Shown one piece after another: positions 1 through 7,994 of a DNA stretch of 48,912 bases; position 1 is the stretch's first letter; each line of letters starts with the position of its first letter. The stretch lies in assembly GCF_024178315.1 (NCBI RefSeq), contig NZ_JAMZIK010000059.1, positions 1 to 48,912 on the forward strand. Direction: 5' to 3'. Below the pieces are notes generated by a model that did no database searches, had not been told where the DNA came from, and saw nothing but the letters and a program-made list of their open reading frames with translations. The stretch comes from Siccirubricoccus soli. GTDB taxonomy: Bacteria > Pseudomonadota > Alphaproteobacteria > Acetobacterales > Acetobacteraceae. Made by a program: the position numbers and the translations under genes.

Positions 1-195
1 CTGGACGATCACGCCAGGCTCGAGCGTCTCCCGCACGATCCGCAACCGCTCCTCAGTGGACCAGCTCCGCCGCCGCACCGCGCGCACGCGGACCTCGACT
101 GCAGGCTCAGAGCCTGCTCCGGAACCGCTCTTACGACGCTCATACGAGCGGCTCACGAGTGGTGCTGGCGTCGTCGTGTCGTCGGTCACGCCCAC
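1..195 (-). CDS. tnpA: IS66-family transposase accessory protein TnpA, N-terminal part
   Basis: The minus-strand frame runs off the left edge. After a Ser/Pro/Thr-rich stretch it reads RRRSWSTEERLRIVRETLEP followed by GVIVQ, the first helix and turn of the IS66 OrfA/TnpA DNA-binding domain. TnpA is a small protein needed together with TnpB and the DDE transposase TnpC for IS66 transposition. The start is uncertain: an in-frame stop lies just upstream, leaving GTG codons at 195 or 189; 195 has a purine-rich GGCGGGTGG stretch before it. Only about 65 codons are visible. The frame lies 50 bp inside the element end, as expected for the first gene of an IS66 element. Confidence 0.65.
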   Translation of the reverse strand, partial: MGVTDDTTTPAPLVSRSYERRKSGSGAGSEPAVEVRVRAVRRRSWSTEERLRIVRETLEPGVIVQ

Positions 196-248
196 GACAT
201 CGACCACCCGCCGTGGTCACCACAAGGCGTGGATCGGCTGCCGCTTAC
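1..248 (-). mobile_element. IS66-family insertion sequence, left end only (cut by window edge)
   Basis: Read on the minus strand, 248 downwards begins GTAAGCGGCAGCCGATCC, which matches the GTAAGCG start typical of IS66-family terminal inverted repeats. About 50 bp inside this end begins a reading frame with the TnpA-type helix-turn-helix sequence. The element therefore enters the window from the left and its end is at 248. IS66 elements make 8-bp target duplications, so 249-256 (tgccaagg) should be one copy of the duplicated target. The other end, tnpB and tnpC are outside the window. Identification rests on the end sequence plus the TnpA motif; the exact IS name cannot be given. Confidence 0.7.
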
Positions 249-495
249 TGCCAAGGCCGCCTGACCGCGATCCCAAAGCGGGTCGGTGCGGACTGCGGCT
301 ACACCCGCTATCGAGCTGTACGGGACTGCTGTCCGTCTGGAGCGCACACCGCGCCGGGCAAGAAGCGCGCGGCTGCCGACTCGCGTGCGCCGTGACGGCC
401 GTCGCCCGTGAGCCTCGCTGTCGCCCTGCATCAGTCGCACGTACGCCCGAGCGCTGCGCGACTCGGAGGAATTGCGGCGCACGCCAATTAAAGAA

Positions 496-520
496 GCGCC
501 GCCGGGTGAACCGGCGGCGC
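496..520 (-). terminator. Rho-independent terminator-like hairpin
   Basis: A perfect 10-bp stem (496-505 with 511-520) with a 5-nt loop. On the minus strand the stem is followed directly by TTCTTTAATT, which is a T-rich tail, so it would stop minus-strand transcripts. It lies 20 bp after the stop of the small minus-strand frame at 541-642. On the plus strand there is no T-run after it. Confidence 0.6.
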
Positions 521-540
521 CTCAGGTTTCCGTGCGCGGC

Positions 541-642
541 CTATCCGTCCCCGGGGTCCGCTCCTCGATGCTTCACCAAGCGAGCAATGCGGGCCAAGAA
601 AAAAAGCAGCAGACCGACGCAACATCGAAGCGCCTTGTGCAT
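541..642 (-). CDS. Possible 33-residue membrane peptide
   Basis: The minus-strand frame from ATG at 642 gives 33 residues with a hydrophobic core (CCVGLLLFFLARIARL) between a short charged N-terminus (MHKALR) and a charged tail ending GADPGDG. This is the size and layout of a single-pass small membrane peptide. A terminator-like hairpin with a T-rich tail follows 20 bp after the stop, which supports a transcription unit ending here. The ribosome binding site is weak (GGCAGAG about 5 nt before the ATG). I recognise no family. The alternative is a chance frame or the remnant tail of a longer gene, so confidence is low. Confidence 0.25.
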   Translation of the reverse strand: MHKALRCCVGLLLFFLARIARLVKHRGADPGDG

Positions 643-683
643 GACTCTGCCGATCCCGGTTTCTGTGCCTGTATCCCGGGGGA

Positions 684-722
684 GCCGCCGCGCTTGCGCG
701 GCGGCGCGGGGGCAGAGCCCCC
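684..722. repeat. Paired GC-rich hairpins (REP-like)
   Basis: Two adjacent hairpins: GCCGCCGCGC TT GCGCGGCGGC (684-705) and GGGGGC AGA GCCCCC (708-722). A related GGGGCTCCGCCCC-type hairpin occurs after xerC (21898-21914). Such short GC palindromes are widespread between genes in Acetobacteraceae. No coding function is implied. Confidence 0.5.
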
Positions 723-1040
723 GAACGGGTCACGCAGTCGGGTGCTGCACGTGTGGTCGGGCTTGGCAGGGCTGCAGTGGGAACGAACAGTAGGCTTGTT
801 GGAGGGATGGCGGGGGGGCGCGAGTTTTTCCTGGCTGGGTGCCGATCCTGTGCGCTGCGAGATGGGAGCCGTCCATGCTTTCCATGGGGGCCATGCTCCA
901 CAGGAAGGGGACCTGTGAAAAGTGCGGGGGCGGGCCGCCCCCGGGTTGAGATGCGAAGCACCTCGCTTGCCGCTCAAGTGAAGATGTAGGACACAATTAT
1001 CCTTGATGATGAACGTCGGGCGATTGCAGGACACTTGCGG

Positions 1041-1790
1041 ATGAACAATGGGCCGGAAGCACGCAATTTAGTTGGCCTTGACGCACATACAGGACTGCGG
1101 TGTGTGGTCCTAGACACCGAGACCACCGGCCTCGACCCCCAAACCGGCGACCGGGTGCTGGAGGTTGCGGCGATCGAGCTGATCAACCTGATCCCGACCG
1201 ACCGGACCTTCCACACCCTGGTCAATCCGGAACGCGATGTGCCGGAAGAGGCGACGCGGGTGCATGGCTTCACCGCCGCCATGCTCCAGGACAAGCCGAA
1301 ATTCGCCGAGATCGCCGAGGCGATGCTGGAGTTCCTGGGCGATTCCCCCATCGTCGCGCACAATGCGCCCTTCGATTTCGGCTTCCTCGATGCCGAGCTG
1401 AAGCGGCTCGGCCGGCCGCCGCTGGACCGGGCGCGGATGGTGGACAGCCTGGCCCTGGCGAAAAAGCGCTTTCCGGGCATGCCGAACAGCCTCGATGCGC
1501 TCTGCCGGCGCTACGAGATCGACAACTCCATGCGCACCAGCCACAACGCGCTGCTGGACGTGAAGCTGCTGGCCCAGGTCTTCCTGGAGCTGATGGGTGG
1601 CAAGCAGCCGGGGCTGGAACTGGCGACAGCCCGGCGGGCGCCGAGCGCCGAGGCGGCGGCACTGCTGGGGCAGCGCACGCCCCGGCCGATCATCCCGAGC
1701 GAGGCGGAGCTGGCAGCGCATGCCGCCTTCCTGAAGAAGCTGAAGGAGCCGCTCTGGCTGCAGCCGCCCTTCGTCCCGGCTGAGGGGTAG
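1041..1790 (+). CDS. dnaQ: DnaQ-family 3'-5' exonuclease (DNA polymerase III epsilon type)
   Basis: A 249-residue DEDDh exonuclease that would remove mismatched 3' nucleotides, as the proofreading subunit of DNA polymerase III or as a stand-alone relative. Motif ExoI is VVLDTETTGLDP (D25, E27), ExoII is HNAPFDFGFLDAEL around residue 107, and ExoIII is SHNALLDVKLLAQVF around residue 155, with the His and Asp of the DEDDh type. Length and the conserved VHGFTAAML segment match epsilon subunits. ATG 1041 is preferred because AGGA lies 10 nt before it; the frame is also open from a TTG at 1035. The C-terminal 60 residues, Ala-rich then basic, are where epsilon proteins contact the polymerase subunit. 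It stands alone, 150 bp before the next gene. Confidence 0.9.
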   Translation: MNNGPEARNLVGLDAHTGLRCVVLDTETTGLDPQTGDRVLEVAAIELINLIPTDRTFHTLVNPERDVPEEATRVHGFTAAMLQDKPKFAEIAEAMLEFLGDSPIVAHNAPFDFGFLDAELKRLGRPPLDRARMVDSLALAKKRFPGMPNSLDALCRRYEIDNSMRTSHNALLDVKLLAQVFLELMGGKQPGLELATARRAPSAEAAALLGQRTPRPIIPSEAELAAHAAFLKKLKEPLWLQPPFVPAEG

Positions 1791-1940
1791 GGCTGGGGGC
1801 GCTGCCCGCAGGCGGCAGCGCCGCCCCCGCCGAGGACCGGACCGGTTCCGGCCCCCCCGGTCGGAGGTGACGTTCCGCTCCGCAACAAACCGCGCCCCGA
1901 ACGCCGCGTTGCTGCGCCATTCCCGAGGAAAGGCCCCGGC

Positions 1941-3110
1941 ATGCGCGCTCTCTGCTGGCACGGCACCCAGGACATACGCTGCGATACCGTCCCCGACCCG
2001 AAGCTCGAACACCCGCGCGACGCCATCATCAAGGTGACGAGCTGCGCGATCTGCGGCTCCGACCTCCACCTCTACGACAATTTCATGCCTGGCATGGAAC
2101 GCGGCGACGTCATGGGCCACGAGACCATGGGGATCGTCGAGGAGGTGGGGTCCGAGGTCACCAACCTGAAGCGCGGCGACCGGGTGGTGATCCCCTTCAC
2201 CATCATCTGCGGCGAATGCGACCAGTGCCGGCGCGGCAATTTCAGCGTCTGCGAGCGCAGCAACCGCAACAAGAGCCTGGCCGACAAGGTGTTCGGCCAC
2301 ACCACCGCGGGGCTGTTCGGCTACACCCACCTCACCGGCGGCTATCCGGGCGGCCAGGCGGAATATCTGCGTGTGCCCTTCGCCGACAAGACGCACATCA
2401 AGGTGCCGCAGGGGCTGAGCGACGCGCAGCTCCTCTTCCTCTCGGACATCTTCCCCACCGGCTGGCAGGCCGCGGTGCAGTGCGACATCCAGCCGACGGA
2501 CACCGTCGCCATCTGGGGCTGCGGCCCGGTGGGGCAGATGACGATCCGCAGCGCCCTGCTGCTCGGCGCGAAGCAGGTGATCGCCATCGACACGGTGCCG
2601 GAGCGCCTGGCCATGGCCCAGGCCGGCGGCGCCACCACCATCGACTTCATGGCGGAGAGCGTGGTGGAGCGGCTGAACGAGATGACCGGCGGCAAGGGGC
2701 CGGAGAAATGCATCGACTGCGTCGGGCTGGAGGCGCATGCGACGGCGACGCTCGACAGCATGTATGACCGCGCCAAGCAGGCAGTGATGCTGGAGACCGA
2801 CCGGCCGCATGTGCTGCGGGAGATGATGTATGTCTGCCGCCCGGCCGGCACGCTTTCCATCCCCGGCGTCTATGGCGGGCTGCTGGACAAGGTCCCCTTC
2901 GGCATGGCGATGAACAAGGGGCTGACCATGCGCATGGGCCAGACCCATGTGAACCGCTGGACCGACGATCTGCTGCGGCGGATCGAGGCAGGGCAGATCG
3001 ACCCCTCCTTCGTCATCACCCACACCGTGCCGCTGGAGCGGGGGCCGGAGATGTACAAGACATTCCGCGACAAGAAGGATGGCTGCATCAAGGTGGTGCT
3101 GAAGCCATGA
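1941..3110 (+). CDS. Zinc-dependent alcohol dehydrogenase (MDR family)
   Basis: A 389-residue medium-chain dehydrogenase, NAD(P)-dependent and cytoplasmic. Catalytic-zinc ligands are visible as C38 ([12 protein letters not shown]) and H60/E61 (GHETMG); the structural zinc is bound by C90, C93, C96 and C104 ([15 protein letters not shown]). The Rossmann fold shows WGCGPVGQM near residue 195. The segment [31 protein letters not shown] resembles, in its pieces, the formaldehyde-dehydrogenase-like branch of COG1063, so an aldehyde or alcohol is the likely substrate, but the real one cannot be read from sequence. Its TGA overlaps the ATG of the next gene, so the two are probably translated together. 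Confidence 0.88.
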   Translation: MRALCWHGTQDIRCDTVPDPKLEHPRDAIIKVTSCAICGSDLHLYDNFMPGMERGDVMGHETMGIVEEVGSEVTNLKRGDRVVIPFTIICGECDQCRRGNFSVCERSNRNKSLADKVFGHTTAGLFGYTHLTGGYPGGQAEYLRVPFADKTHIKVPQGLSDAQLLFLSDIFPTGWQAAVQCDIQPTDTVAIWGCGPVGQMTIRSALLLGAKQVIAIDTVPERLAMAQAGGATTIDFMAESVVERLNEMTGGKGPEKCIDCVGLEAHATATLDSMYDRAKQAVMLETDRPHVLREMMYVCRPAGTLSIPGVYGGLLDKVPFGMAMNKGLTMRMGQTHVNRWTDDLLRRIEAGQIDPSFVITHTVPLERGPEMYKTFRDKKDGCIKVVLKP

Positions 3111-3631
3111 GGCGGGCGAATCGCATGGCCAGCGGCCTCGGCTGGTTCAGCATCGGGCTGGGGCTGGTGGAACTGCTGGCGCCGCAGGCGGTGAGCCGGG
3201 TGCTGGGGTTGCGCGGGCAGGAAAGGCTGGTCGCCGCCTATGGCGCGCGGGAAGTGGCGACGGGGGTGGGCCTCCTCCTCTCGCGGGACCCGGAGCCCTG
3301 GCTCTGGGGCCGGGTGGCGGGGGATGCGCTGGACCTCGGCACCCTGGCGACGGCGCTGGACCGCCAGTCGGACCGGCGGGAGGAGGCCGGGCTGGCGATG
3401 CTGGCCGTGCTCGGCGTGACGGCGCTGGACCTGGCCTCCGCCTGGAGCCATGCCTCCCGAAGGCGCGGCAGGGCGGCGGCGCGGCGGCGGTTGCCGGATT
3501 ATGCGCGGCGCAGCGGCCTGCCCGCCTCGCCGGAGAAGATGCGCGGCGCGGCACGGGATTTCGTGGTGCCGGAGGATTTCCGCACCCCGGCGGCGCTGCG
3601 CGCCTGGGGCGTGGCGAATGAGGTGGCGTAG
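3107..3631 (+). CDS. Membrane protein of the cyclase/dehydrase-associated type
   Basis: A 174-residue protein whose start overlaps the stop of the dehydrogenase by 4 bp (ATGA). The first 115 residues contain three to four hydrophobic segments ([20 protein letters not shown], then [16 protein letters not shown], then [15 protein letters not shown]). A basic, cytoplasmic-looking tail follows, ending with a [14 protein letters not shown] segment. In Acetobacteraceae this kind of protein is often annotated as cyclase/dehydrase, sometimes with an added lipid-binding domain, which is absent here. Function is unknown. The overlap suggests it works with the upstream dehydrogenase, but that is inference. 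Confidence 0.75.
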   Translation: MRRANRMASGLGWFSIGLGLVELLAPQAVSRVLGLRGQERLVAAYGAREVATGVGLLLSRDPEPWLWGRVAGDALDLGTLATALDRQSDRREEAGLAMLAVLGVTALDLASAWSHASRRRGRAAARRRLPDYARRSGLPASPEKMRGAARDFVVPEDFRTPAALRAWGVANEVA

Positions 3632-4015
3632 CGCGTGACCGCCCGGGGCGGACGCACCGGGCACGCATGGCGCAGCGCTGCACCTGACACCGTCGGCGCG
3701 TCCGCGCGCCCGGCGATGCCGGGCCGCGTGAAGGAGGCGCCGGCACCGCCGATCCCTGGCGGCGTCCGGCGCATCTCCTCGCCAGGTGGCGAGGCCTGGG
3801 GCGTGATCGGTCGAGCCTCGCCCGCCCATCCCCCCTGGCCGGTTCCCTGGTCGCGCGAATCGCGCCTTCGGCCGATCCCACTGCAGCCAATCGTGCCCCG
3901 GCGGCCCCGGCGACGGGACCGGAGCGGCTTCCAGCCGGCCGGTGTCTTGCCGGCGCGGAGCTTCCGCTGCCGGGCGGGGGCTCGACCGCACCGCCAATTG
4001 CTCTAGCCTGGGGCG
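3632..4015. other. Intergenic stretch without recognisable gene
   Basis: About 380 bp between the membrane protein and the DHA2 exporter. Open frames exist on both strands but are rich in Arg, Pro and Gly and match nothing I know. No hairpin with a T-tail, palindrome or repeat stood out. The less GC-rich patch around 3995-4005 (caattgctctag) may be part of the exporter promoter. Confidence 0.5.
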
Positions 4016-5431
4016 GTGTCCGACGCAGCGCCCACCCACAGCCTGTTCGCCCCGCGCGAGGTCCGCGGCATCGTCCTCGGCCTGACCCTCGCGCTTTTCC
4101 TCTCCTCCCTCGACCAGACCATCGTCGCGACGGCCCTTTCCGCCATCGCCGGCGATCTCGGCGGGTGGGAGCTGATGCCCTGGGTGGTCTCCGCCTATCT
4201 CATCTCCTCCACCGTGACGACGCCAATCTATGGCCGGCTGTCGGACCTCTATGGCAGGCGGCCGGTGCTGCTCGCCTCCGTCACCATCTTCGTCCTCGGC
4301 TCGGCCCTGGCGGCGCTGGCGCCGACCATGCTGGCGCTGATCGCGGCGCGGGTGGTGCAGGGCCTCGGCGGCGGCGGGCTGCGCGCCCTGGCGCTGGCGG
4401 TGGTGGGGGACATCCTGCCGCCACGGGAGCGCGGCAAGGTGCAGGGCTACCTCTCCGCCACCTTCGCCACCGCCAATATCCTGGGGCCCGTGCTGGGCGG
4501 GCTGTTCGTCGATGCACTCTCCTGGCACTGGATCTTCTGGGTGAACCTGCCGCTCGGCGCCGCGGCCTTCGGCGCCACCTGGTTCCAGCTCCGCCGCCTG
4601 CCCCTGCCGGGCAAGACGCCGAAGATCGACTGGCTGGGGGCGGCACTGATCCTCTGCGCCTGTACCCCGCTGCTGATCGGCATCACCTTCGTGCAGCGGG
4701 AGCGGTCCTGGCTGGCGCCGGAGGCGCTGCTCTGCTTCGGCCTCGGCCTGGCGTTCACCGTGGCGCTGGTGGCGCAGGAAAGGGTGGCGGCGCAGCCCAT
4801 GCTGCCTCTCCAGCTCTTCGCCAACCGCATCTTCACCGCGGCCATCTGCATGACCGGCCTGGCCTCGATGGTGATGATGTCCCTCGTGGTGCTGGTGCCG
4901 CTGCACTACCAGACCGTGGCCGGGCTGCCGGCGCGGGAGGCCGGGCTGCGGATGATCGCGATGACCATGGGCACGGTCATCGGCAGCTTCGCCGCCGGGC
5001 AGGCGGTGAGCCGGACGGGGCGCTACCGCGCCCTGCTGCTGGGCGGCACGGCGGTGGCGACGGCGATGTGCCTCTTCGTCGGCTGGTTCGGGCTGGGCCA
5101 TTCCCTGGCAGTGGATTCGGTGGTGACCCTGGCCCTGGGGCTGGCCTTCGGCTGCTGCTTCTCGCCCAGCACCATCATCGTGCAGAACGCGCTGCCGCCG
5201 CGGGATGGCGGGCTCGGCGTCTCCTGCATGATGTTCTTCCGGCTGATGGGGGGCGCCTTCGGGGTGGCCTTCCTTTCCTCCCTCCTTCTCGGCGCCCTGC
5301 CGGCAGGGGCGAGCGGGGCGGCGGCGGAGCCGGCCTTCGCCATGGTGTTCGAGGCGGCGGCGGCGATCGCCGCCCTGGCGATGGTGGCGAGCCTGATGCT
5401 GAAGGAGATTCCGCTGCGCGGGCGGGAGTGA
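4016..5431 (+). CDS. DHA2-family MFS drug efflux transporter (EmrB/QacA type)
   Basis: A 471-residue inner-membrane proton antiporter of the 14-helix drug:H+ antiporter group. The first helix carries SSLDQTIVATALSAI, the DHA2 signature D1 region. The loop between helices 2 and 3 has GRLSDLYGRRP (motif A), and motif C-like GPVLGGLFVD follows around residue 160. Translation starts at a GTG at 4016; GGGGCG precedes it closely, so the start is not certain by a few codons. No TetR or MarR regulator or membrane-fusion partner lies next to it, so the substrate cannot be narrowed. A 9-bp stem (5417-5425 with 5432-5440) encloses the stop codon. Confidence 0.88.
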   Translation: MSDAAPTHSLFAPREVRGIVLGLTLALFLSSLDQTIVATALSAIAGDLGGWELMPWVVSAYLISSTVTTPIYGRLSDLYGRRPVLLASVTIFVLGSALAALAPTMLALIAARVVQGLGGGGLRALALAVVGDILPPRERGKVQGYLSATFATANILGPVLGGLFVDALSWHWIFWVNLPLGAAAFGATWFQLRRLPLPGKTPKIDWLGAALILCACTPLLIGITFVQRERSWLAPEALLCFGLGLAFTVALVAQERVAAQPMLPLQLFANRIFTAAICMTGLASMVMMSLVVLVPLHYQTVAGLPAREAGLRMIAMTMGTVIGSFAAGQAVSRTGRYRALLLGGTAVATAMCLFVGWFGLGHSLAVDSVVTLALGLAFGCCFSPSTIIVQNALPPRDGGLGVSCMMFFRLMGGAFGVAFLSSLLLGALPAGASGAAAEPAFAMVFEAAAAIAALAMVASLMLKEIPLRGRE

Positions 5432-5440
5432 CCGCCCGCG
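5417..5440 (+). terminator. Hairpin enclosing the stop codon of the DHA2 exporter gene
   Basis: CGCGGGCGG (5417-5425) pairs perfectly with CCGCCCGCG (5432-5440); the TGA stop lies in the 6-nt loop. There is no T-run after it on the plus strand, so it may be a transcript-end stabiliser or a factor-assisted stop rather than a simple terminator. Confidence 0.35.
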
Positions 5441-5831
5441 AAATTCGCTGGATCCCAGCGAACGGAGCGGACAAGCAGGCCGCTGAGCACTGGCGGCCGA
5501 TCAGGTCTTTCCCCTGAGCGGGTGTCGCTCCCGCTCTTGCCGGAGGTGCCGCTGGTGCTTGCGGGCCGAGAGGCCATCAAACTTGCGCCACCATCCTTCG
5601 CCTTTGCCGCGATTTCCCCCGTGACGCAGCCTCAACGAAGCTGGCGGCAGCCCGGTGCAGCGAGCACCGGCAGCCTCAACCTCGGTGCGGCAGGTCGCGT
5701 CAGCTGGCAGGACCGCAGACCATGCCGCATCCGGAATGGCATGGACAGTGCCTGCCGTTGGTGTCTATGCAAGCTCGGGAGCAAAAGCGGCGCGGGAGGT
5801 GGGGGCTTCGCGTGTCGCGGGAGGAAATCCC
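5432..5831. other. Intergenic stretch without recognisable gene
   Basis: About 400 bp before the TTG-started gene at 5832. Frames run through it, but none has a plausible ribosome binding site or known motif; the frame of the downstream gene stays open back to about 5655 but only has a good binding site at 5832. The 13-mer AGCAGGCCGCTGA at 5474-5486 recurs at 34800-34812. Otherwise I see nothing. Confidence 0.5.
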
Positions 5832-6638
5832 TTGGCTACGCAAGACGAGCTCGGGCTCGACATTGCCTCGCCCCGCTGGCTTCGCTTGGCAATCGGGCTT
5901 GCGGCGCTGGTCGCCGCATTCGCCCTCGGCATGGCGGTCCTTTCCCTCCTCGATGTCTATGACGGGCGCAGCCCGGCCAAATGGCCGCGGCAGGTCACAG
6001 GGGGGCCCAGGCTCGGCTCGGCCCCGGGCACCTCGTCCGACATCCGCGAACCGGCCAGCCGGGACCTGACGCCTGAGGGGGAGGCCCTCGCCAGGATACT
6101 GGCGCAGCGCGCGATTGCGGAGGCACAGCAGGCGGCCGAGCTGACCGCCCTGCTTCGATCGGTGTCGGAGGCCAGGCTGGCCGCCAGCCTGGCGCCTGCT
6201 CCATCCCGTGATCCCGTCATCCACCGGCCTGACGCCGAGGCGATCCCCGACAATGCTGCCGCAGGGGACATGGGCCTGGGCACGCGTCCTACCGCCCTGG
6301 CAGAGGTGCCGCCCTTGAAGGCAGCACCGGCGGAGGGGCCCTCCTTCGAGATCCTGCCGCTGGCCGCGCTGCCCACCGGAGCACCGCTGGCAGCCCTGCC
6401 GCCGCTTCTCCCATTGCCCTCCGGCGCGCCACCGAAGCCGGCAAAGCGCCCGCGCCAGCTGGCAGCGCTGGTCGGCAAAGCGAGCCTGGAGTCGCGCACA
6501 CCGGCTCCGGTCGCGCTGGCTGCCGGCCCGCGCGTGGATTCGCGCTGCGGCCCATTGCTCGCACGGCTCCAGCTTGGGGAAGGTCCCACCGATGCCGACC
6601 GCGCCCTCCTGCATTCCGCCTGCGCCACACGGCCATGA
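5832..6638 (+). CDS. Single-pass, Pro/Ala-rich envelope protein of unknown function
   Basis: A 268-residue protein started at TTG 5832: a strong ribosome binding site (GGGAGGAAATCCC, 5819-5831) lies right before it, while upstream in-frame starts have none. Residues 14-45 contain one transmembrane helix (LRLAIGLAALVAAFALGMAV) after a short cytoplasmic N-terminus. An outside part follows, with a helical Ala/Glu-rich region (about 75-125) and a long Pro/Ala/Leu-rich linker. The last 30 residues hold two Cys (RCGPLL and HSACATRP) that could pair. I recognise no family. Its last 47 bp overlap the OmpA-like lipoprotein gene, so both proteins are probably made together and may meet in the periplasm. 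Confidence 0.7.
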   Translation: MATQDELGLDIASPRWLRLAIGLAALVAAFALGMAVLSLLDVYDGRSPAKWPRQVTGGPRLGSAPGTSSDIREPASRDLTPEGEALARILAQRAIAEAQQAAELTALLRSVSEARLAASLAPAPSRDPVIHRPDAEAIPDNAAAGDMGLGTRPTALAEVPPLKAAPAEGPSFEILPLAALPTGAPLAALPPLLPLPSGAPPKPAKRPRQLAALVGKASLESRTPAPVALAAGPRVDSRCGPLLARLQLGEGPTDADRALLHSACATRP

Positions 6639-7884
6639 CGCGGCCCGGTGGGGCCGGCGCAGCATGGTCACCGCGCTGCTTCTCGGGCTGGCGGGCTGCG
6701 CCGACCAGCCCGCCGCGCCGCCGCCGCCACCCGGGCTGGCGGACTTGCCGAAGGACGCCCTGCCGCTGGATGAAGCAGCGCTTCTGCTGGCGGAAGCAAC
6801 GCTGGCCGGTGCCCGCAGCCTCCCTGAGATTGCTGCGGGCGGGCACCGGGCGATCGTCATCGACCCGCTGATCGACCGCGCGAGCGGGGCCGAGACGGGC
6901 GCAACGCGCAGCATGGTGTCCCGCATCGAGACGCTGATCCGCGAGCGGCACTCGCAACTTGACCTGCAACCCTTCACGCTGGCGGCGCTGGATGCGCAGC
7001 CGCTGATCCTGCTCGGCGCCATCACGCCTTCTGCCGGCCCGGGAAACCTCGCCAGCGCCCGCGGCCCGACCGAGACCTTCCGGATCTGGGCCATATTGGG
7101 TGACCTGCGGACCGGCAGGATCCTCTCCCACCCCACGGCCTGGGTCATCGGGGAGAGCGTGGACGCAACCCCCACCGCCTTCCATCGCGAGAGCCCGGCC
7201 TGGGCCGAGGATGAGATGGTGGCGGCCTATCTCCGCACCTGCGCCGGCGCGCCCGGGACACAGATGGACGCCGCCTATCTGCAAGGGCTGCGGGCCCAGG
7301 CCGCCCTGGCGGAGGCGATCGCCGCGCAGGAGCAGGACCAACCGGGGCGTGCCCTGGCGCTGTTCCGGCAGGCCACGGCCCTGCCGTCCGGGCAGCAGAT
7401 GCGGGCGCTGAACGGGATCTACCTGGCAACCCTTGCCCTCGGCGATGAGGCGGCCGCCGAGGACGCCTTCGGCCGCCTGGTGGATCACGGCCTCACGCGG
7501 AACAGGCTGGCCATCAAGCTGCTGTTCCGGCCGGGCAGCACGGAATTCGTCCGCGACCCGGCGGTGAGCGGGCATTACGCCATGTGGTTGCGGCAGATCG
7601 CGGACCGCGCGGCGGCGCGGGTGTCCCTTCTCCGCGTCGTCGGCCATACCAGCGTGACCGGCAGCGCGATAACGAACGACCGATTGTCCCTGGCGCGCGC
7701 GCAGAGAGTGCGGCGCCGCCTCATTGCCACGGCGCCAGCACTGCGCGACCGCAGCGAGGCGCTGGGGCTCGGCGCGCGGGAGCCGATCATCGGCCTCGGC
7801 ACCGACGATCTGCGCGACGCGCTGGACCGCCGGGTAGAGTTCCGCCCCGCCGAGAGCACCGTCCGATCAGGTGGCAGCACCTGA
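6592..7884 (+). CDS. OmpA-family lipoprotein
   Basis: A 430-residue outer-membrane lipoprotein with a peptidoglycan-binding OmpA domain. From ATG 6592 (ribosome binding site GGGGAAGG 8 nt upstream) it has a basic signal sequence (ARWGRRS, then MVTALLLGLAGC) with a lipobox whose Cys is residue 36. A Pro-rich spacer (PAAPPPPPG) follows. The middle part resembles a family that builds an enzyme-like or TPR-like helical region (about 60-310). The C-terminus carries the OmpA signature: FRPGSTEFVRD, then VVGHTSVTGS and NDRLSLARAQRVRRRL, the part that binds diaminopimelate in other members. It overlaps the upstream envelope protein gene by 47 bp. The partner and cellular process are unknown. Confidence 0.82.
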   Translation: MPTAPSCIPPAPHGHDAARWGRRSMVTALLLGLAGCADQPAAPPPPPGLADLPKDALPLDEAALLLAEATLAGARSLPEIAAGGHRAIVIDPLIDRASGAETGATRSMVSRIETLIRERHSQLDLQPFTLAALDAQPLILLGAITPSAGPGNLASARGPTETFRIWAILGDLRTGRILSHPTAWVIGESVDATPTAFHRESPAWAEDEMVAAYLRTCAGAPGTQMDAAYLQGLRAQAALAEAIAAQEQDQPGRALALFRQATALPSGQQMRALNGIYLATLALGDEAAAEDAFGRLVDHGLTRNRLAIKLLFRPGSTEFVRDPAVSGHYAMWLRQIADRAAARVSLLRVVGHTSVTGSAITNDRLSLARAQRVRRRLIATAPALRDRSEALGLGAREPIIGLGTDDLRDALDRRVEFRPAESTVRSGGST

Positions 7885-7890
7885 TCGGAC
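7861..7890. terminator. Perfect 13-bp hairpin over the stop codon of the OmpA lipoprotein gene
   Basis: GTCCGATCAGGTG (7861-7873) pairs with CACCTGATCGGAC (7878-7890) around a 4-nt loop. The stop codon TGA (7882-7884) is inside the right arm. No clear T-run follows on either strand. A second smaller palindrome lies at 7935-7953 (CGGATCAC gtc GTGATCCG). Together they separate this gene from the converging pseudogene and may stop transcripts from both sides. Confidence 0.45.
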
Positions 7891-7994
7891 TGCCTGCTTC
7901 ATGAGATGTCCAGAGCAGCTTATCTCCGGTGCGGCGGATCACGTCGTGATCCGATCGGGTGTTTCCAGCCGATCGGTGGTGTTCGGCCGCCGCA

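Larger units (their letters stand above)
249..1040. other. Gene-poor stretch between the IS66 end and dnaQ
   Basis: No frame here looks like a recognised protein; the open frames on both strands are Arg/Pro/Ala-rich and overlap in several frames, as expected for noncoding GC-rich DNA. It holds one possible small membrane-peptide frame (541-642, minus), a strong hairpin (496-520) and a double GC hairpin (684-722), each listed separately. The last 80 bp before dnaQ are less GC-rich (around 985-1010) and probably carry its promoter. It may include the remains of whatever the IS66 element inserted into, but I could not recognise any. Confidence 0.6.

Noticed and set aside
1110-3023. Long minus-strand open frame opposite dnaQ and the alcohol dehydrogenase (637 codons)
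   Set aside because: It is the antisense of two clear genes, has His/Arg/Ala-rich shadow composition and no motif. In DNA this GC-rich, stops are rare on the opposite strand.
3635-4006. Possible 123-codon gene before the DHA2 exporter
   Set aside because: Arg/Pro/Gly-rich text, no ribosome binding site, no motif, and equal openness in other frames.
2870-5101. Minus-strand frame of 743 codons opposite the membrane protein and DHA2 exporter
   Set aside because: Low-complexity Arg/Gln/His/Pro text, antisense to real genes, no ribosome binding site.
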